Positions 16,609 to 26,170 of a stretch of 26,170 nucleotides of DNA are shown piece after piece. Position 1 is the first letter of the stretch. Every line of letters begins with the position of its first letter. The translations under genes and the position numbers were made by a program. The stretch is from NCBI GenBank assembly GCA_009602725.1, contig WELB01000043.1, forward strand, positions 372,159 to 398,328, given 5' to 3'. The DNA is from Spirogloea muscicola (lineage: Eukaryota > Streptophyta > Zygnematophyceae > Spirogloeales > Spirogloeaceae). The notes below the pieces were generated by a model. The model was not told the origin of the DNA. It did not search any database and saw only the letters and a program-made list of their open reading frames with translations.

Positions 16609-18800
16609 GTGTGGGCAAGTCGTCGCTGGTGCACCTGATCGTCAATGGCCGCCCGACGGCCACCCCGCCCCGCACCATCGGCTGCTCGGTGGCCATCAAG
16701 GTCAGGGGGGGCTTGACCACTCGAGCGAGCTGCAGACAGGCGACGTCCGGCCGGCGCTGACCTCGTCTCACGTCGCGCTCGCAGTACCTGGAGTACAGCG
16801 CCACAACCGGCAGGAGCGGCGGCGGCGGCGGCGGCGGCGGTGCGGCAGCAAGCTGGCGCGGCGACACGCCTTGCCGCGGCTTCTTCGTGGAGCTCTGGGA
16901 CGTCGCGGGCCACGAGCAGTACCGCGAGTGCCGCTCCCTCTTCTACAGCCAGATCAACGGTCTGCTCCCTGCCGGGATGTTTTTTTTTGCAAAACACAAT
17001 AGATTTTCGGTATACTGCTACGAAAGTTTGTAAAAAGCTTTTTCTCACAGGCCCTTGCTCATTGCCGGTCGGTGCTTGGCACAGCAGCCTTTGGCTGCAG
17101 GTCGCCGCTGCCCAGCAAAGCCAGACGCTGAAGCTGGCTGCTTTGCGTACGACTCACTTGTGGCCAACACATCTTGTTGTTTAAAGTGTAATTTCAGACA
17201 TACACCAATATGGTATTGAGACCTCATGGTCATTCTCTGTAGGAGTTATCTATTAGTTACGAGGGTGGTTGTATGGCTGTGATCGTGTAATGCAGGCGTG
17301 ATCTTTGTGTATGACCTGACGCGCGGGAACTCGCGCAAGATCCTCAAGCGGTGGCTCGCGGAGCTCGGGCGCCTCGGCAGCTTCTCAGCTCCCTCCAACC
17401 GGCCACCAGCAGCGCTCCACAACGGCGGCGGCAGCAGGAGCAACGACGTCGGCGAGCCCTCCATCCCCGTGCCGCTGCTCGTCATCGGCAACAAAGCGGA
17501 CATAGAGAACAAGGACCCGGTGCGCAAGACGCTGCAGCACAGCAAGAAGAAGGTCCTGGAGGTCGCGCGGCAGTTTGCTGAGAAGCACCGCCTGGTGCAG
17601 GCGGCGGCCCACAACGGCATGCCCACGTATGTGAAGCCGACGAGCGGCCTTTCGGCAGTAAGTGGCGCTTGCACACGCTGTCCCGTGCCAAACTGAGGGC
17701 TTGCTTTGGAACCATCCCAGACCTGCTCCTGCACCTTTCTGTACCAGCATGGAGGAGAAGCCGGATGCTCGCCACAACTGCACTCAGAGCTATCTCAAAT
17801 TGAATAGACTTCTGTATTGCAGTCAATGTGCAGCCCACACTTAGCTTTGATGTTGCCGATGATGCCTGCTGCCTCTTGCAGAGCGCCAAGCTGGGGCTTC
17901 TGGACGCTGATGCACTGGATGCCTTCTTCTGCCAGGTGAGCCAATCTGTTGCGTGCAGGGCTCGCCTGTCACTATGCTTGATGTTTGACATATGCAGATA
18001 TGGTTCAGGTGCAGAAGTCATGCAGATGTACAAGTTTGAATATGTCACGAGTTTGCAGTTAGACTAGCAGACGGCCCATGTTGTCACCCACTTCATGATT
18101 CCACAAGTCTTTTCAGGTACTCTTTCTAAAGCCTAGACAGCAATCCGCCAAGTCATCATCATTTTATGCTCCATTGACCCGCCGAAGGTTGTCATCTGCC
18201 AGCTTATACAAAGGCGGTACTTCATGGAGGAGGTGCCGGCGGTTGCGTCACCGAGTATGTGGAGCCCGTCGAGGACCCTCTCCCTGGATGACTACTTGCC
18301 GAGTCCGTTGGGACAAGCAAGCGGTCTGAAGCCGACGCTGAGTCTTGGGTCCTTTAGTGAGGCCGACTCTGCTGACCTCGCCGACGTCGATCAGAGGTGA
18401 GCGTCGCGCACCTGATGGCTCGTGCCTTATGGACGGCAGGACTGTCGGGTGCTGCAGCCTGCCGTACGCCCATGGCGGCATGGCCATCACAGCGGAGGTG
18501 CGGTCTCATTCAGCAGCGGCTGCCTTTTGTCTTGCCTTGTGCAGCAGCCAGCTGGGCGAGGTCGCCGTGTGTGACGGTCTGCCTGATGGCGTCAATGTGG
18601 CAGCGCCGCCCATATTGCCACCCTCGGCCTCGCTGCTAGCATCATTGAAGGTACGTGCTCAGGGCGGCGAAGTGACGCTGCCATCGCACGTAGCAGTAAG
18701 CATGCCGGCAGCATATGCGTCGCGCGACTTTCAGCTGAGCCCTCCCCGCACAGTCCAGCATCGTGCTGCTGGCGGCGGCAAGTCCCTATTCAGCGAGTGA
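16609..18800 (+). CDS. LIP1: LIP1-type small GTPase (first coding exon not found)
   Basis: Exons 16609..16700, 16785..16959, 17296..17657, 17882..17935, 18203..18396 and 18545..18800 join in phase with GT-AG introns to about 377 residues. GTPase motifs: GVGKSSLVHLI (end of the P-loop), RTIGCSV (switch I region), FFVELWDVAGHEQYRECRSL (switch II with WDVAGHE in place of DTAGQE), FYSQINGVIFVYDLTR, VIGNKAD (G4, NKXD) and SASAKLG (SAK-like G5). RRYFMEEVPA.SPSMWS after G5, and a Ser/Pro-rich C-terminal tail, resemble plant LIP1 (LIGHT INSENSITIVE PERIOD 1), a RabL3-related GTPase affecting circadian light input and microtubules. A Gly run (16814-16840) lies between switch I and II. The exon upstream of 16609 should end in phase 1 and encode the start of the P-loop (a VGDS-like sequence); I could not find it in 16000-16608. 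Donor 17657/17658 could shift. Confidence 0.88.
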
Positions 18801-19520
18801 AGCTCGAAATTTTGGCTGCACTTGCGCATGCGGCAGCCCTTCAAGGTTCTGACTTGACGTGACGTGACGGCGTGCTTCCACGTTTACCCGTGCCGCCAGC
18901 ATATATCCTAGTTCTCCGATGTCACTCGTAATTGTCCATGCCTGAGGCATATACGCCACGCATGTCCATCTGCAATACCGCTGGAAAGTAACTGCAGCAT
19001 TTCTGCAGCCCTATCTCTGGCGCTTTATTGATGTCGCATGGTGCTTGATGGGCACACCTACACAATGACGACTCCTTTGGGAAGACAGTGGGCAGATTGT
19101 ATGCTCTCGCAGCTGCCGGCGAGCTTCATCTGCAATACAGGCCGCCAAAAGAGCCAGCATGAGCCAGCGGTGGCAGTTGCTGAGAGTCACTCGCCATAAG
19201 TGTTGTGACTCGGGGAGCTCCAGGTTGTCGAGTGTCTCTGCTCGCAGGTAGTCTTGAACATTCGAGTTCAAGATTCACCTAGTCCATGCGGTGCTTCATT
19301 GTAGTGCCCCCAGCTGCTGAAGACTGTCTGGCGCTCCGGTCATCGTGGGGTAATGTTGTCGTGCCTGCCCATATAGCGCCCACTACGCGACGTCCACACC
19401 TGGAACTCCACCTACAGACCAGGACTCTGCCTGACTAGCAGCAGCCTGCCCTGTATGGCCTCACTACCAGGTCAGCAGGCATGCAAAGAATGCGGCAAGA
19501 AGCATCACCACACCGTAGCG
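18801..19520. other. No gene recognised; LIP1 3' flank
   Basis: This stretch has no conserved protein motifs on either strand and no clear repeat. Probable 3' untranslated and intergenic sequence. Confidence 0.35.
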
Positions 19521-19524
19521 TCGG

Positions 19525-19860
19525 CTAGAGGAAGCAAGCGCGGCCAGGGTAAGCAAGCCAGCCAGCACCAGACAACGCGGGACAAAGGGCCGGAAGGCGC
19601 AACACAGCTATGCAACCCGAAAGCCCAGAAGCCCGAAATGAGTCAACTTAGCCAAGTCATGTGATGTCAAGCAGACCGCTTTCCTCGCTTGGCAAGTCCT
19701 GTCCTCTCGCTGAGAGCTGCACCTGCTCCAGCGCCATGCTTGGAGGGCGTCGAGCATTGGGGCAGGGGGCCGCAGCTGTGATCCTACGCCTTCCAGGAAG
19801 AAGAGGGCTGGGAGAGGCCAGCTCAGAGAAAATAGTGAACAGAGTTCGAAGGGGCCAGGT
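19525..19860 (-). repeat. LINE tail fragments without coding part
   Basis: AAGCAAGCGCGGCCAGGGTA near 19533 matches the motif at 5774 and 7789. GACAAAGGGCCGGAAGGCGC near 19581 resembles the end of a tail. A fuller minus-orientation tail lies at 19805-19856 (GGGCTGGGAGAGGCCAGCTC, GAGTTCGAAGGGGCC). Confidence 0.5.
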
Positions 19861-20660
19861 AAAGTGCTAAAACACACAAGGAATCAGCGCCAGCAGTTTT
19901 GGACACTTCCGGTAAGCAGCAACTATTGTTGTGCTGTCTGTTGTGAGCTACACCAGATTGTGTCGACCAGTCTTCAAACCAAGTGACGGATGCTGTGACT
20001 AAAGGCTTCACCGGATTCTTCTGGCAACGCCAAACGTGCAGCGAGTCTTCCACTGCCCTACCTTCGCCTGACCCGTGCGCAACGTGTAGATCGTGGACAC
20101 GCATAGTGAGCAGCCTCGATTATTCTGCTGTCCACTGAGCTGTTACAGATTGCAGATCAGAGATGAAACCGTCTCATAGAGGTGTGGTTGACTCTTGATC
20201 AGCATTGCCAAGATCATACAAGTCATGATCTTGTGGTTGGAGACATTGCAAATCAATGCTTGTTGACCCATTTGTCTACCGTGGTCTTGAAAGTGCACTT
20301 CGGGCTTCTTTGTGAGCGCTTAGGCGAGTAGACAAACGGGTCGACACAATACATCTATGGCTAATGATCAAATCCACTCTCGTGAGGATCTTTCGACCTG
20401 TAATGCTGAGACCGAGATTTATTGTTTGCCAGCCAATGACGCTTGGTAATCCACCTGTCTATTCGTTCAGGGCCAAAAGCTACAGGATCAGATTCCAACA
20501 GTCTTGGAACCAGTGTTGTCACTTTCTGCTCTATACTGGCTGCTGCTTCTGGCAGTCGGCATGTAGTCAATCTTCCGGCTCCAAGCTTATTCTGCCTTGC
20601 GGCTGCTGAATTGGAGCACCCATTTCTTGTCGCCACATGCATAGCATTGTAGTTTAGCAC
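19861..20660. other. No gene recognised; two short hairpins
   Basis: CAAGATCAT (20209-20217) pairs with ATGATCTTG (20225-20233) across a 7-nt loop. A 19-bp inverted repeat, TGTTGACCCATTTGTCTAC (20261-20279) with its partner at 20328-20346 (two mismatches), encloses 48 bp. On the minus strand at 20600-20490 a frame (KLGAGRLTTCRLPEAAASIE) faintly recalls Copia gag, too weak to call. Confidence 0.4.
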
Positions 20661-20665
20661 TTTCT

Positions 20666-20715
20666 GGCCCCTTCGGACCTTGTCCATTGCTTTTTGGCTG
20701 GCCGTTTACAACAAT
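20666..20715 (+). repeat. Plus-orientation LINE tail fragment
   Basis: GGCCCCTTCGGACCTTGTCC followed by TTTTTGGCTGGCCGTTTAC matches the 5' half of the tail; the CAGCCC side of the hairpin is degraded. Confidence 0.55.
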
Positions 20716-21086
20716 CGTCCCCTTTCAGAAATGTACATGTACTTCAAGCAAGCACCACATCTGTTACTGGTTGCACGTAACCAGACTAAACTGCTCTCCT
20801 ATCTGCTTTGCTCATTACGTGGTCAATATGCTTCAGCATTCTTGCCTCTACTGGTCATTGATGTCAGCTGGCAATCAACTTCCATCTCGCATGACACAGG
20901 TTGCTAAACACAGGCTGCGACCTGCCAAGCTTGACTGCTTCCATATCACATGGAAACGCTGCAGCAAAACCCCATGGCAACATCCTCCTCGCAGCAAGCT
21001 TTCAGGAGCAGCATGGCCGCTCGCCTGGTCAGCACTGGGGCTGTTTGGAAGAAGGAGGTCATCGCTGATGGAGCCTGCAGTGACCA

Positions 21087-23250
21087 TCAGGGGGCCCGTG
21101 TCTGTGGCCCCTCGCCAGCGGTGGTGTCGATAGTAGCAGCGGCAGTCCGCTGTAGTCGCCGCTGCTGGACCTCCCAGTTGTACACGCGCGAGATGGTAAC
21201 CTGTTGGGAGCCAGCTCAACCCCAACAGTGAGGCCCGCCATCAGCTCACTGGCTGCCAAATGCCACATGTCATTACTGGCAACCGTCTTAGGCAGGTGGC
21301 TTGCAGGACCTCACCTCGGTTGTGGTGGCCTGGTCGCGCAGGAAGGTGGCGTCGAGCGCGAGCGCTGCCAGGCCCGCTGTCGCATTGTCCAGGTTGCGCT
21401 GCAGCAGCTCCGTTGCCTGCAGGAAACGCCACTCCGCACGAAGGCCAAGGGGGACGGCGTTTTGTGCCCCATAATTACAAAACACACTGTGCAGCTCACG
21501 AGAGGTCGGAGTTTTCATTGTGACAAAGGTCTCCCTGGGAGTAACTGGGGGGGGCATAGCATCCAGCTTTGGTTTGCACGATCTGCATGACTGCTTGAGG
21601 ACTAGCTTGAGGACCAAGCGCAAGAGCTCCGAAAGTCCAGGACCTTGGGGTCACTGCAGGAAATTCATAAAGCTCCCGGAGGAACTGCAGTGGGAGGAGT
21701 GAGGGTTGCTTTGTATTGTGTCTAAGTTTGAGCTTCATTCTTCCATTCTAGATATGGCTTGGGCTTATGATGGCTGGTGGCGGGTGCCAACCTCTTTGTG
21801 GGGGTACTCCAGCATGACATTGGCGCCCAGCCAGAGGCAGACGGCGCCGCCTGGAGGAATGGCCGCCCGTGCAAAGATGCCCTCGCCAACCTCAAAGTCC
21901 AACGTGGTTTCCTGCGTGGCAGGGGCCTTGCTGCGGCATCAGTTCTTGCTCTCCAGGCTTCAAGCAAGCGTGATCCAGCAGCCACTAGCTGCCAGTTGCA
22001 GGTCTAAGTTGGGCCCACCTTGCCGACCATATGCTGGGTCTGCAGCATCGTGACAGCCTCCATGCACTTTCGAATCTCCGGGATCTTGCCCTGCACCCAA
22101 GGTCTATGCTTAGAGATAAGGTCACGGACTGCAAGCTAGGATGTGGCTTGCAGGATCCCTGCTGCGCTGCCAAGTAATGGAGCCCCTGTGAGGCAGGTGT
22201 TAAAGTGACTGCTGCAATCACCAGCTACACCAACCTGTTCACCTGCCGCTGATGCAAGTGAAGGACTACTGTGCGCATCCTGACCTGAAAAGCTACTTAC
22301 TCCGACAAGACTGTCCCTGTCCCCTAATCAGAGCCCTGAATCCGAGGTCCTGACAAAAGGGCCGGGCTTGAAGGGCTGCTGCCCCAGCTTGAGGACTACA
22401 ATATCTGCAGCAACTTCCGGCCCGCAAAAGTAGTTGACTTGTTTATTCGAGCAATTGGCTTGGTGCTGCAAGTTGAGGCATTCAGGCTTAAGGCACACAA
22501 ACCCCCTGTCAGTCACAATCAGGGTAACTATCATCTTGGGCTTCAGGACAGAGCATGCTTGATTGTTCTCAGCTTCTGCAGGCATGACCAAGAGTCCAAG
22601 TATTGGGTAAGGAGGGGAGAGGGGGTGGTGGTAGCAGCGAGGGTCGTGGGCCATGCTGACCGTAGTTGTTGGGTTGTGATGTGAGGACTTCAAGGTTTGG
22701 GGTTTTGTTGTAGGAGGAGCAGAAGTGGGATCAGGTTCCGCGTACCTCGAGGTCACGCTGGTGTGCGAGGAGCTTCGCCTCTGCCAGCTTGTACTGCTGC
22801 AGCCTGGGCGTGGCAGGGCAACCGCAAATGCCGTTGCAGGCCATGCATGCATGGGGGTGAGTGGCCAGCCCGGACTGGCAATAGAAGATTGCGGCTGCTT
22901 AAACTAAAAGAGCGGCTGTAAAAGCCAGCCAGGTGCATAAAGATGGTGTTCATGACTATATTGGCAGGAGCCACAGGCCAACGTTTAGGAAGATCATGAG
23001 CCGCCGAAGCGGCTGACTTGCCTAAACCCAAAAGCTAAGCGGCATCAAAAAGTAGAAGGGGGGAGGACGGAGGCAAGGATTATGGCATAGAGCACCGCTC
23101 GTCCAGGGACCGCAGCACGGCGTCGGAGTCCCGGCCGCCCACGAACGCCGCAACGTCGTCCACGAAAGGCGCCGAGGGGATGGCGCCGTCGCGCCGCGGG
23201 CCTGCTGGCGCTGCCGCTGGCGTCGCCGCCGTCGTCACGTCCACCTCCAT
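21087..23250 (-). CDS. PFD3: Prefoldin subunit 3 (complete, 6 exons)
   Basis: Minus-strand exons in order are 23250..23096, 22803..22746, 22090..22019, 21911..21792, 21416..21315 and 21200..21087; 621 nt, 206 residues, GT-AG throughout and in phase. Prefoldin is a cytosolic six-subunit chaperone that passes unfolded actin and tubulin to the CCT/TRiC chaperonin; subunit 3 (VBP1 in animals) is an alpha-type subunit. Visible blocks: an Ala/Pro-rich N-terminus, [35 protein letters not shown] (first coiled-coil helix), [37 protein letters not shown] then NVMLEY (the beta hairpins, very conserved), [17 protein letters not shown] and [10 protein letters not shown] (second helix), and [15 protein letters not shown] near the C-terminus. 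The ATG at 23250 gives a normal length. The first intron carries a repeat fragment at 22886-22965. Confidence 0.94.
22886..22965. repeat. Dispersed repeat related to the 9411-9556 arm, in PFD3 intron 1
   Basis: GCGGCTGCTTAA, AGCCAGCCAGGTGC and GGTGTTCATGACTATATTGGC follow the same order as GCGGCTGCTGAA, ATCCAGCCAGGTGC and GGTATTCATACTTTCATT in the 9411-9556 arm. It is a diverged copy with a small insertion. Confidence 0.6.
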
Positions 23251-23560
23251 TGGAAGCGGCACCAATCAAACGGTGCACCTCTCCAGTGCCGCCGCCACTG
23301 CCGCCTGGTGACGCCGTCGCTCGTGGCAGAAGCATGTGGGACTGGTGCTGCCGCGGACGTCGCCGCTGCCACCGCCCATTGGCAGGCTCTGGCCTCCAGG
23401 CGCGGCCTGTCTGCAGCAGAGCTGCACTGGACTCCAGTGTGGACGAGCTGCGACTTCAGCTGCAGCTGTCCATCGCTCCCCCTCTCGACAAGGAAGAATT
23501 GGCAAATTGCTGTGATATTTCAAGCGAGCAGGAATGAACGAGAGAGACTCTCCCAGTAGA
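23251..23560. other. Upstream region of PFD3; no gene recognised
   Basis: GC-rich sequence immediately 5' of the PFD3 start (read on the minus strand). Open frames run on both strands, but none has a family motif. Most likely promoter and 5' untranslated sequence. Confidence 0.35.
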
Positions 23561-23815
23561 GGGCGATGGATGTGAGTGGCAAGCCCAGAAAATAAACAGA
23601 GTTCGAAGGGGCCAGAAAAGCGGTAAAGCACAAAGCGACTCAAGTGGCCACTGGGTGCTCACTATCCCCTTCGAGCAATGAAACCATCAACAGCTCTTCC
23701 GATGTGAGGCAGGGGCTGTATATAGCCAGCCTGGAAAGAATGGACAAGGTCCAGAAGGGCCGAAAGGCGCCTAAACCACATAGCAATGAAAGGTCCACAA
23801 GGCCCGGAAAGTGCA
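23561..23815 (-). repeat. Two minus-orientation LINE tails
   Basis: The first is at about 23561-23613 (GGCGATGGATGTGAGTGGCA, GAGTTCGAAGGGGCC). The second is at about 23712-23771 (GGGGCTGTATATAGCCAGCC, GGACAAGGTCCAGAAGGGCC). The latter continues into CGAAAGGCGCC, also seen at 15.75 kb and in part at 9.72 kb. Neither has a coding part. Confidence 0.6.
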
Positions 23816-23819
23816 GAAA

Positions 23820-24385
23820 CTAACTACAAGGACCAACCCTTAGGAGACGACTTCTACCAGTGCGCGCTATGGATGTTAACGGCGGCTATAGTCCTCCTTC
23901 CTCCAGTATCTGGCTCGATCTTAACGCGCGTTGTCGTAGTCAGGGGGCAGCTTGGGGCATACTAGCATTCCGCAGGCGTTAGTTGCATGGCACACCATGA
24001 GGCTTTTCATTAGGTTTGCAGCACACCCAAGCTTTGGCTATTCGCTTACCTGCTGGGCGTGCACTAAGCCCTAGTGCAAGAGGCTTAGCTGGCTAGTAAG
24101 CTTTCAAGGACCATTCACACGGATGCGGCAGGAAGCCTGTTGTTTCAACAATGCGGCTGGGGAGTAGAGACCAGCCACTCACAAAGCGAGGGCTGCTCAG
24201 CTCTGTGGCTTCGATGAGTGTGTGCTCAATAGTCCTGGGTCTAGCATAGAAAGTTTAAGTATAGAAGTTCAACAATGCAGGGGAACGAATGGGTCAACAG
24301 GGGCAATGCCCACCTGAGCTTCTAGATTCAAGGTGAGGCGCAGCACAATTGGCTGCCAAATGCAACAGCGTGAGCACCCGCACAG
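23820..24385. other. No gene recognised
   Basis: Non-repetitive sequence with no long or motif-bearing frame, lying 3' of the FHY1 stop on the minus strand. It may include part of the FHY1 3' untranslated region. Confidence 0.35.
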
Positions 24386-24387
24386 AT

Positions 24388-24515
24388 GGTGGCAGCGGCG
24401 GCGGAGGAGGCGGCATCAGCGGCGGCAGCGGCAGCGGAGGAGGCGGCGGCAGCGGCGGCAGCGGCGGCAGCAGCGGCGCAACAGCGATGGCGGCGCAGGC
24501 GACAGTAGCAGCAGC
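24388..24515. repeat. Imperfect GGC/GCA trinucleotide repeat
   Basis: A mixed (CGG/CAG/GGA)n tract. Frames across it give only Ala-, Arg- or Ser-rich low complexity. It lies just beyond the FHY1 stop (24549), probably in the 3' untranslated region. Confidence 0.8.
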
Positions 24516-24548
24516 AGGTCGTTGAGGTGGTGGTAGATGGCGGCTTCG

Positions 24549-26170
24549 TCACAGCTTGATGCCCTGCGCAAGCAGCTGCTGCTCAAGGTCGGCCGCACCA
24601 CGGAAGTGGACGGCTGCCATGCCCGCCACTGCTGCCGCCTTCACGTTGGGCAGCCTGCTCCCACCGCCCCACCGCCCCACCGCCCCACCATCAGGTAACC
24701 ATCAGGTACTGGCATTGTGCTGCTCAGTGCAGGCACAAGCTGACGGTGAAGACAATGACAAGCATAGGTTCCACAAGAAGTCGAAAGTGGTGATGAATTG
24801 TGTTACAGATGTGAGGTGGCCAGTTGCTAAAGTTCAGTTGGAGAGCGTATCAGCATGGTAGAGCTTATCTTAATCCACAAATTTATAGTCCATGGCTTGT
24901 GTGAAGGACTGCGGTTTAGAGGGCAGCAGGGGCCACCTGTCATCAATGAAGATGCAAGCAGACGGCGGGACGCCAAGGTGCACGGCTGCATGCTCATACG
25001 CGTCAAGCTCTGGCTTGCGCCAGCCCGTATGGCATGAGATGAACGTCCAGGCAACGTAGCGCGACAGTGCCAGCTTTGCCTCGATCATTTGGTACCTACA
25101 TTGGTGGAGGATGCTGTTGCAGTGCTGATGGCGGCAACAACGAGCTGGCCAGCTTATCCTCAAATCAGTTGCAACATCAACGGCCGACATGACAGTCGGA
25201 AATGACCAAATCTGAAGTCAAGGCTCAGGAGTCTAGGGTTCACAGACAGGCTGAGTGATCAGAATCAGAGCTGAAGCTGCAAGCAAGTGCAACATTTTGG
25301 CCAGGATGTGGAAGGCGAGGACGAAGCAGGGGGGTGAGGATTGAGGGAGAACGAGGTGGGGAGACCAGCAGGGGTAGTTGGTGAAGGCGTGGCAGGCGTA
25401 GCCAGCGGAGCAGAGGCGCGCCAGCATGCCCTCCATGCCGTCCAGCCACGTGTAGCCCGCCACCATACAGTCCTTCAGCGCTGCCCGTGCAGCCCCACAG
25501 ACGCTGAGCTCCACAACGCCCATGTCCGCAACCCAGCGCTCGACTCGGCATTAGCTGGCCCAATTAGGCTCAATTTCTGACGTGCTCGCCGAGTTACACT
25601 GAGCAGTGTAGTACAAATTGGGTTTGTGACGAGATAGTCGTGGTAGTGCTCGAAGGGTTTGGGTTTCAGGTATTTGTGATGGCGCACCTGTGAAGTCGAC
25701 AGGGCGGCCGTCGAGGAAGAAGCGGGCGCCGAGCTCCTCCTGCGCCGCCGCCCAAGGACGGCATGGCTGCCAGCCATCTCAGCAAGCTCCCCCACACGAG
25801 GGATGACAAGCACCATCGGCAGCTGCAACGCACACAGACCTCCGTGATGTGGCCGCGCTCAAACTCGATCCACGCCGTCGGGTGCTTGGCCTTCAGCAGC
25901 TCCGCGAACGTCAGCCTGCGCCGGGCCACCCCGGCCAGCCCCCACCGTAGCCATTGCTGCCTTCTACGTCAGAGCCTGTCGACACCATGGCGGCGGCGGC
26001 AGCATTTGGCTAATGGCAGCCGGAGGCGGCCGTCGTACCCAAAGAAGGCGGGCATGTCGTCATAGAAGGGGTCCCGGACGAGAGTGCCCATGACGTCGAA
26101 GAGCAGCACCGGCTGGCCCGCCAGCGGCGCCGCCGCCTCCGCCGCCGCCGCCGCCGGAGCTCGCGCGTCC
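24549..26170 (-). CDS. FHY1: Chloroplast FMN hydrolase, HAD superfamily (FHY1-type, 5' partial, 6 exons)
   Basis: Minus-strand exons are 26170..26039 (5' end outside the window), 25915..25840, 25739..25688, 25480..25366, 25095..24937 and 24654..24549; all introns GT-AG and in phase, stop at 24549-24551. The protein matches plant chloroplast flavin mononucleotide hydrolase 1, which dephosphorylates FMN to riboflavin. HAD motifs: LLFDVMGTLVRDPFYDDMPA (motif I, nucleophile Asp in FDVM; Met replaces the second Asp, as I recall for plant FHY1), HAFTNYPCW (motif II Thr), GWRKPELDAYE (motif III Lys) and CIFIDDR (motif IV acidic pair). Between I and II come FAELLKAKHPTAWIEFERG and MVAGYTWLDGMEGMLARL. 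The last exon encodes LPNVKAAAVAGMAAVHFRGA then DLEQQLLAQGIKL. The transit peptide is expected beyond 26170; the visible start is Ala-rich. Confidence 0.92.

Noticed and set aside
20361-20687. Minus-strand frame resembling Copia gag
   Set aside because: Only a vague resemblance over about 20 residues, with no zinc knuckle and no flanking element; not enough to annotate.
23250-23537. Plus-strand frame opposite the PFD3 upstream region
   Set aside because: No recognisable domain or splice partner; probably a GC-rich chance frame over the promoter.
24328-24601. Ala/Arg/Ser-rich frames on both strands
   Set aside because: They reflect the GGC/GCA microsatellite and overlap the last FHY1 exon in the wrong frame.
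1-26170. Bacterial-type operons, promoters or terminators, toxin genes, integrated viruses
   Set aside because: All supported genes are intron-containing eukaryotic housekeeping genes, and the mobile sequence is retrotransposon debris.

Overview
This is nuclear DNA of a green-lineage eukaryote, most likely a green alga; I cannot name the species. Five conserved genes can be rebuilt by joining exons across GT-AG introns in correct phase (33 introns placed). Two of the encoded proteins, a CCB2-type cytochrome b6 haem-attachment factor and a chloroplast-type FMN hydrolase, belong to plastid-bearing green organisms. The CDC45 protein and the LIP1 small GTPase also read most like plant versions. 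There are no bacterial operons, ribosome binding sites, CRISPR arrays, or tRNA or rRNA genes that I can see.

Layout. At 1-2380 (+) lies a CCB2-like gene whose 5' end is outside the window. From about 2.4 to 10.4 kb there is no host gene; the stretch is packed with broken retrotransposon pieces. These are non-LTR (LINE-like) 3' ends, a Copia-like gag/protease fragment, many copies of a short 3'-tail repeat, an 8-bp minisatellite, and at least four large inverted repeats in a row. A 27-base G run and a 407-base assembly gap (10400-10806) follow. At 11064-15053 (+) is a complete CDC45 gene of 14 exons. Another LINE 3' fragment lies at about 15.8-16.05 kb. At 16609-18800 (+) is a LIP1-type GTPase gene whose first coding exon I could not find. 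From 18.8 to 21.1 kb are tail repeats and unassigned sequence. At 21087-23250 (-) is a complete prefoldin subunit 3 gene of 6 exons. At 24549-26170 (-) is a chloroplast FMN hydrolase (FHY1-type) gene running off the right edge.

The five genes serve unrelated processes (cytochrome b6f assembly, DNA replication, small-GTPase signalling, chaperone delivery, flavin metabolism), so this is ordinary eukaryotic gene order rather than a functional cluster. LIP1 and PFD3 are convergent; PFD3 and FHY1 lie in tandem on the minus strand.

The most unusual part is 3.7-10.3 kb. It holds consecutive inverted duplications, including a 230-bp, indel-free palindrome with a 39-bp spacer, and a conserved hairpin-bearing tail repeat that recurs about twenty times, usually without any coding part and even inside introns. 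It could be a hairpin or small-RNA-producing locus, but that is inference. All gene calls rest on recognising family motifs by eye; no database search was run.
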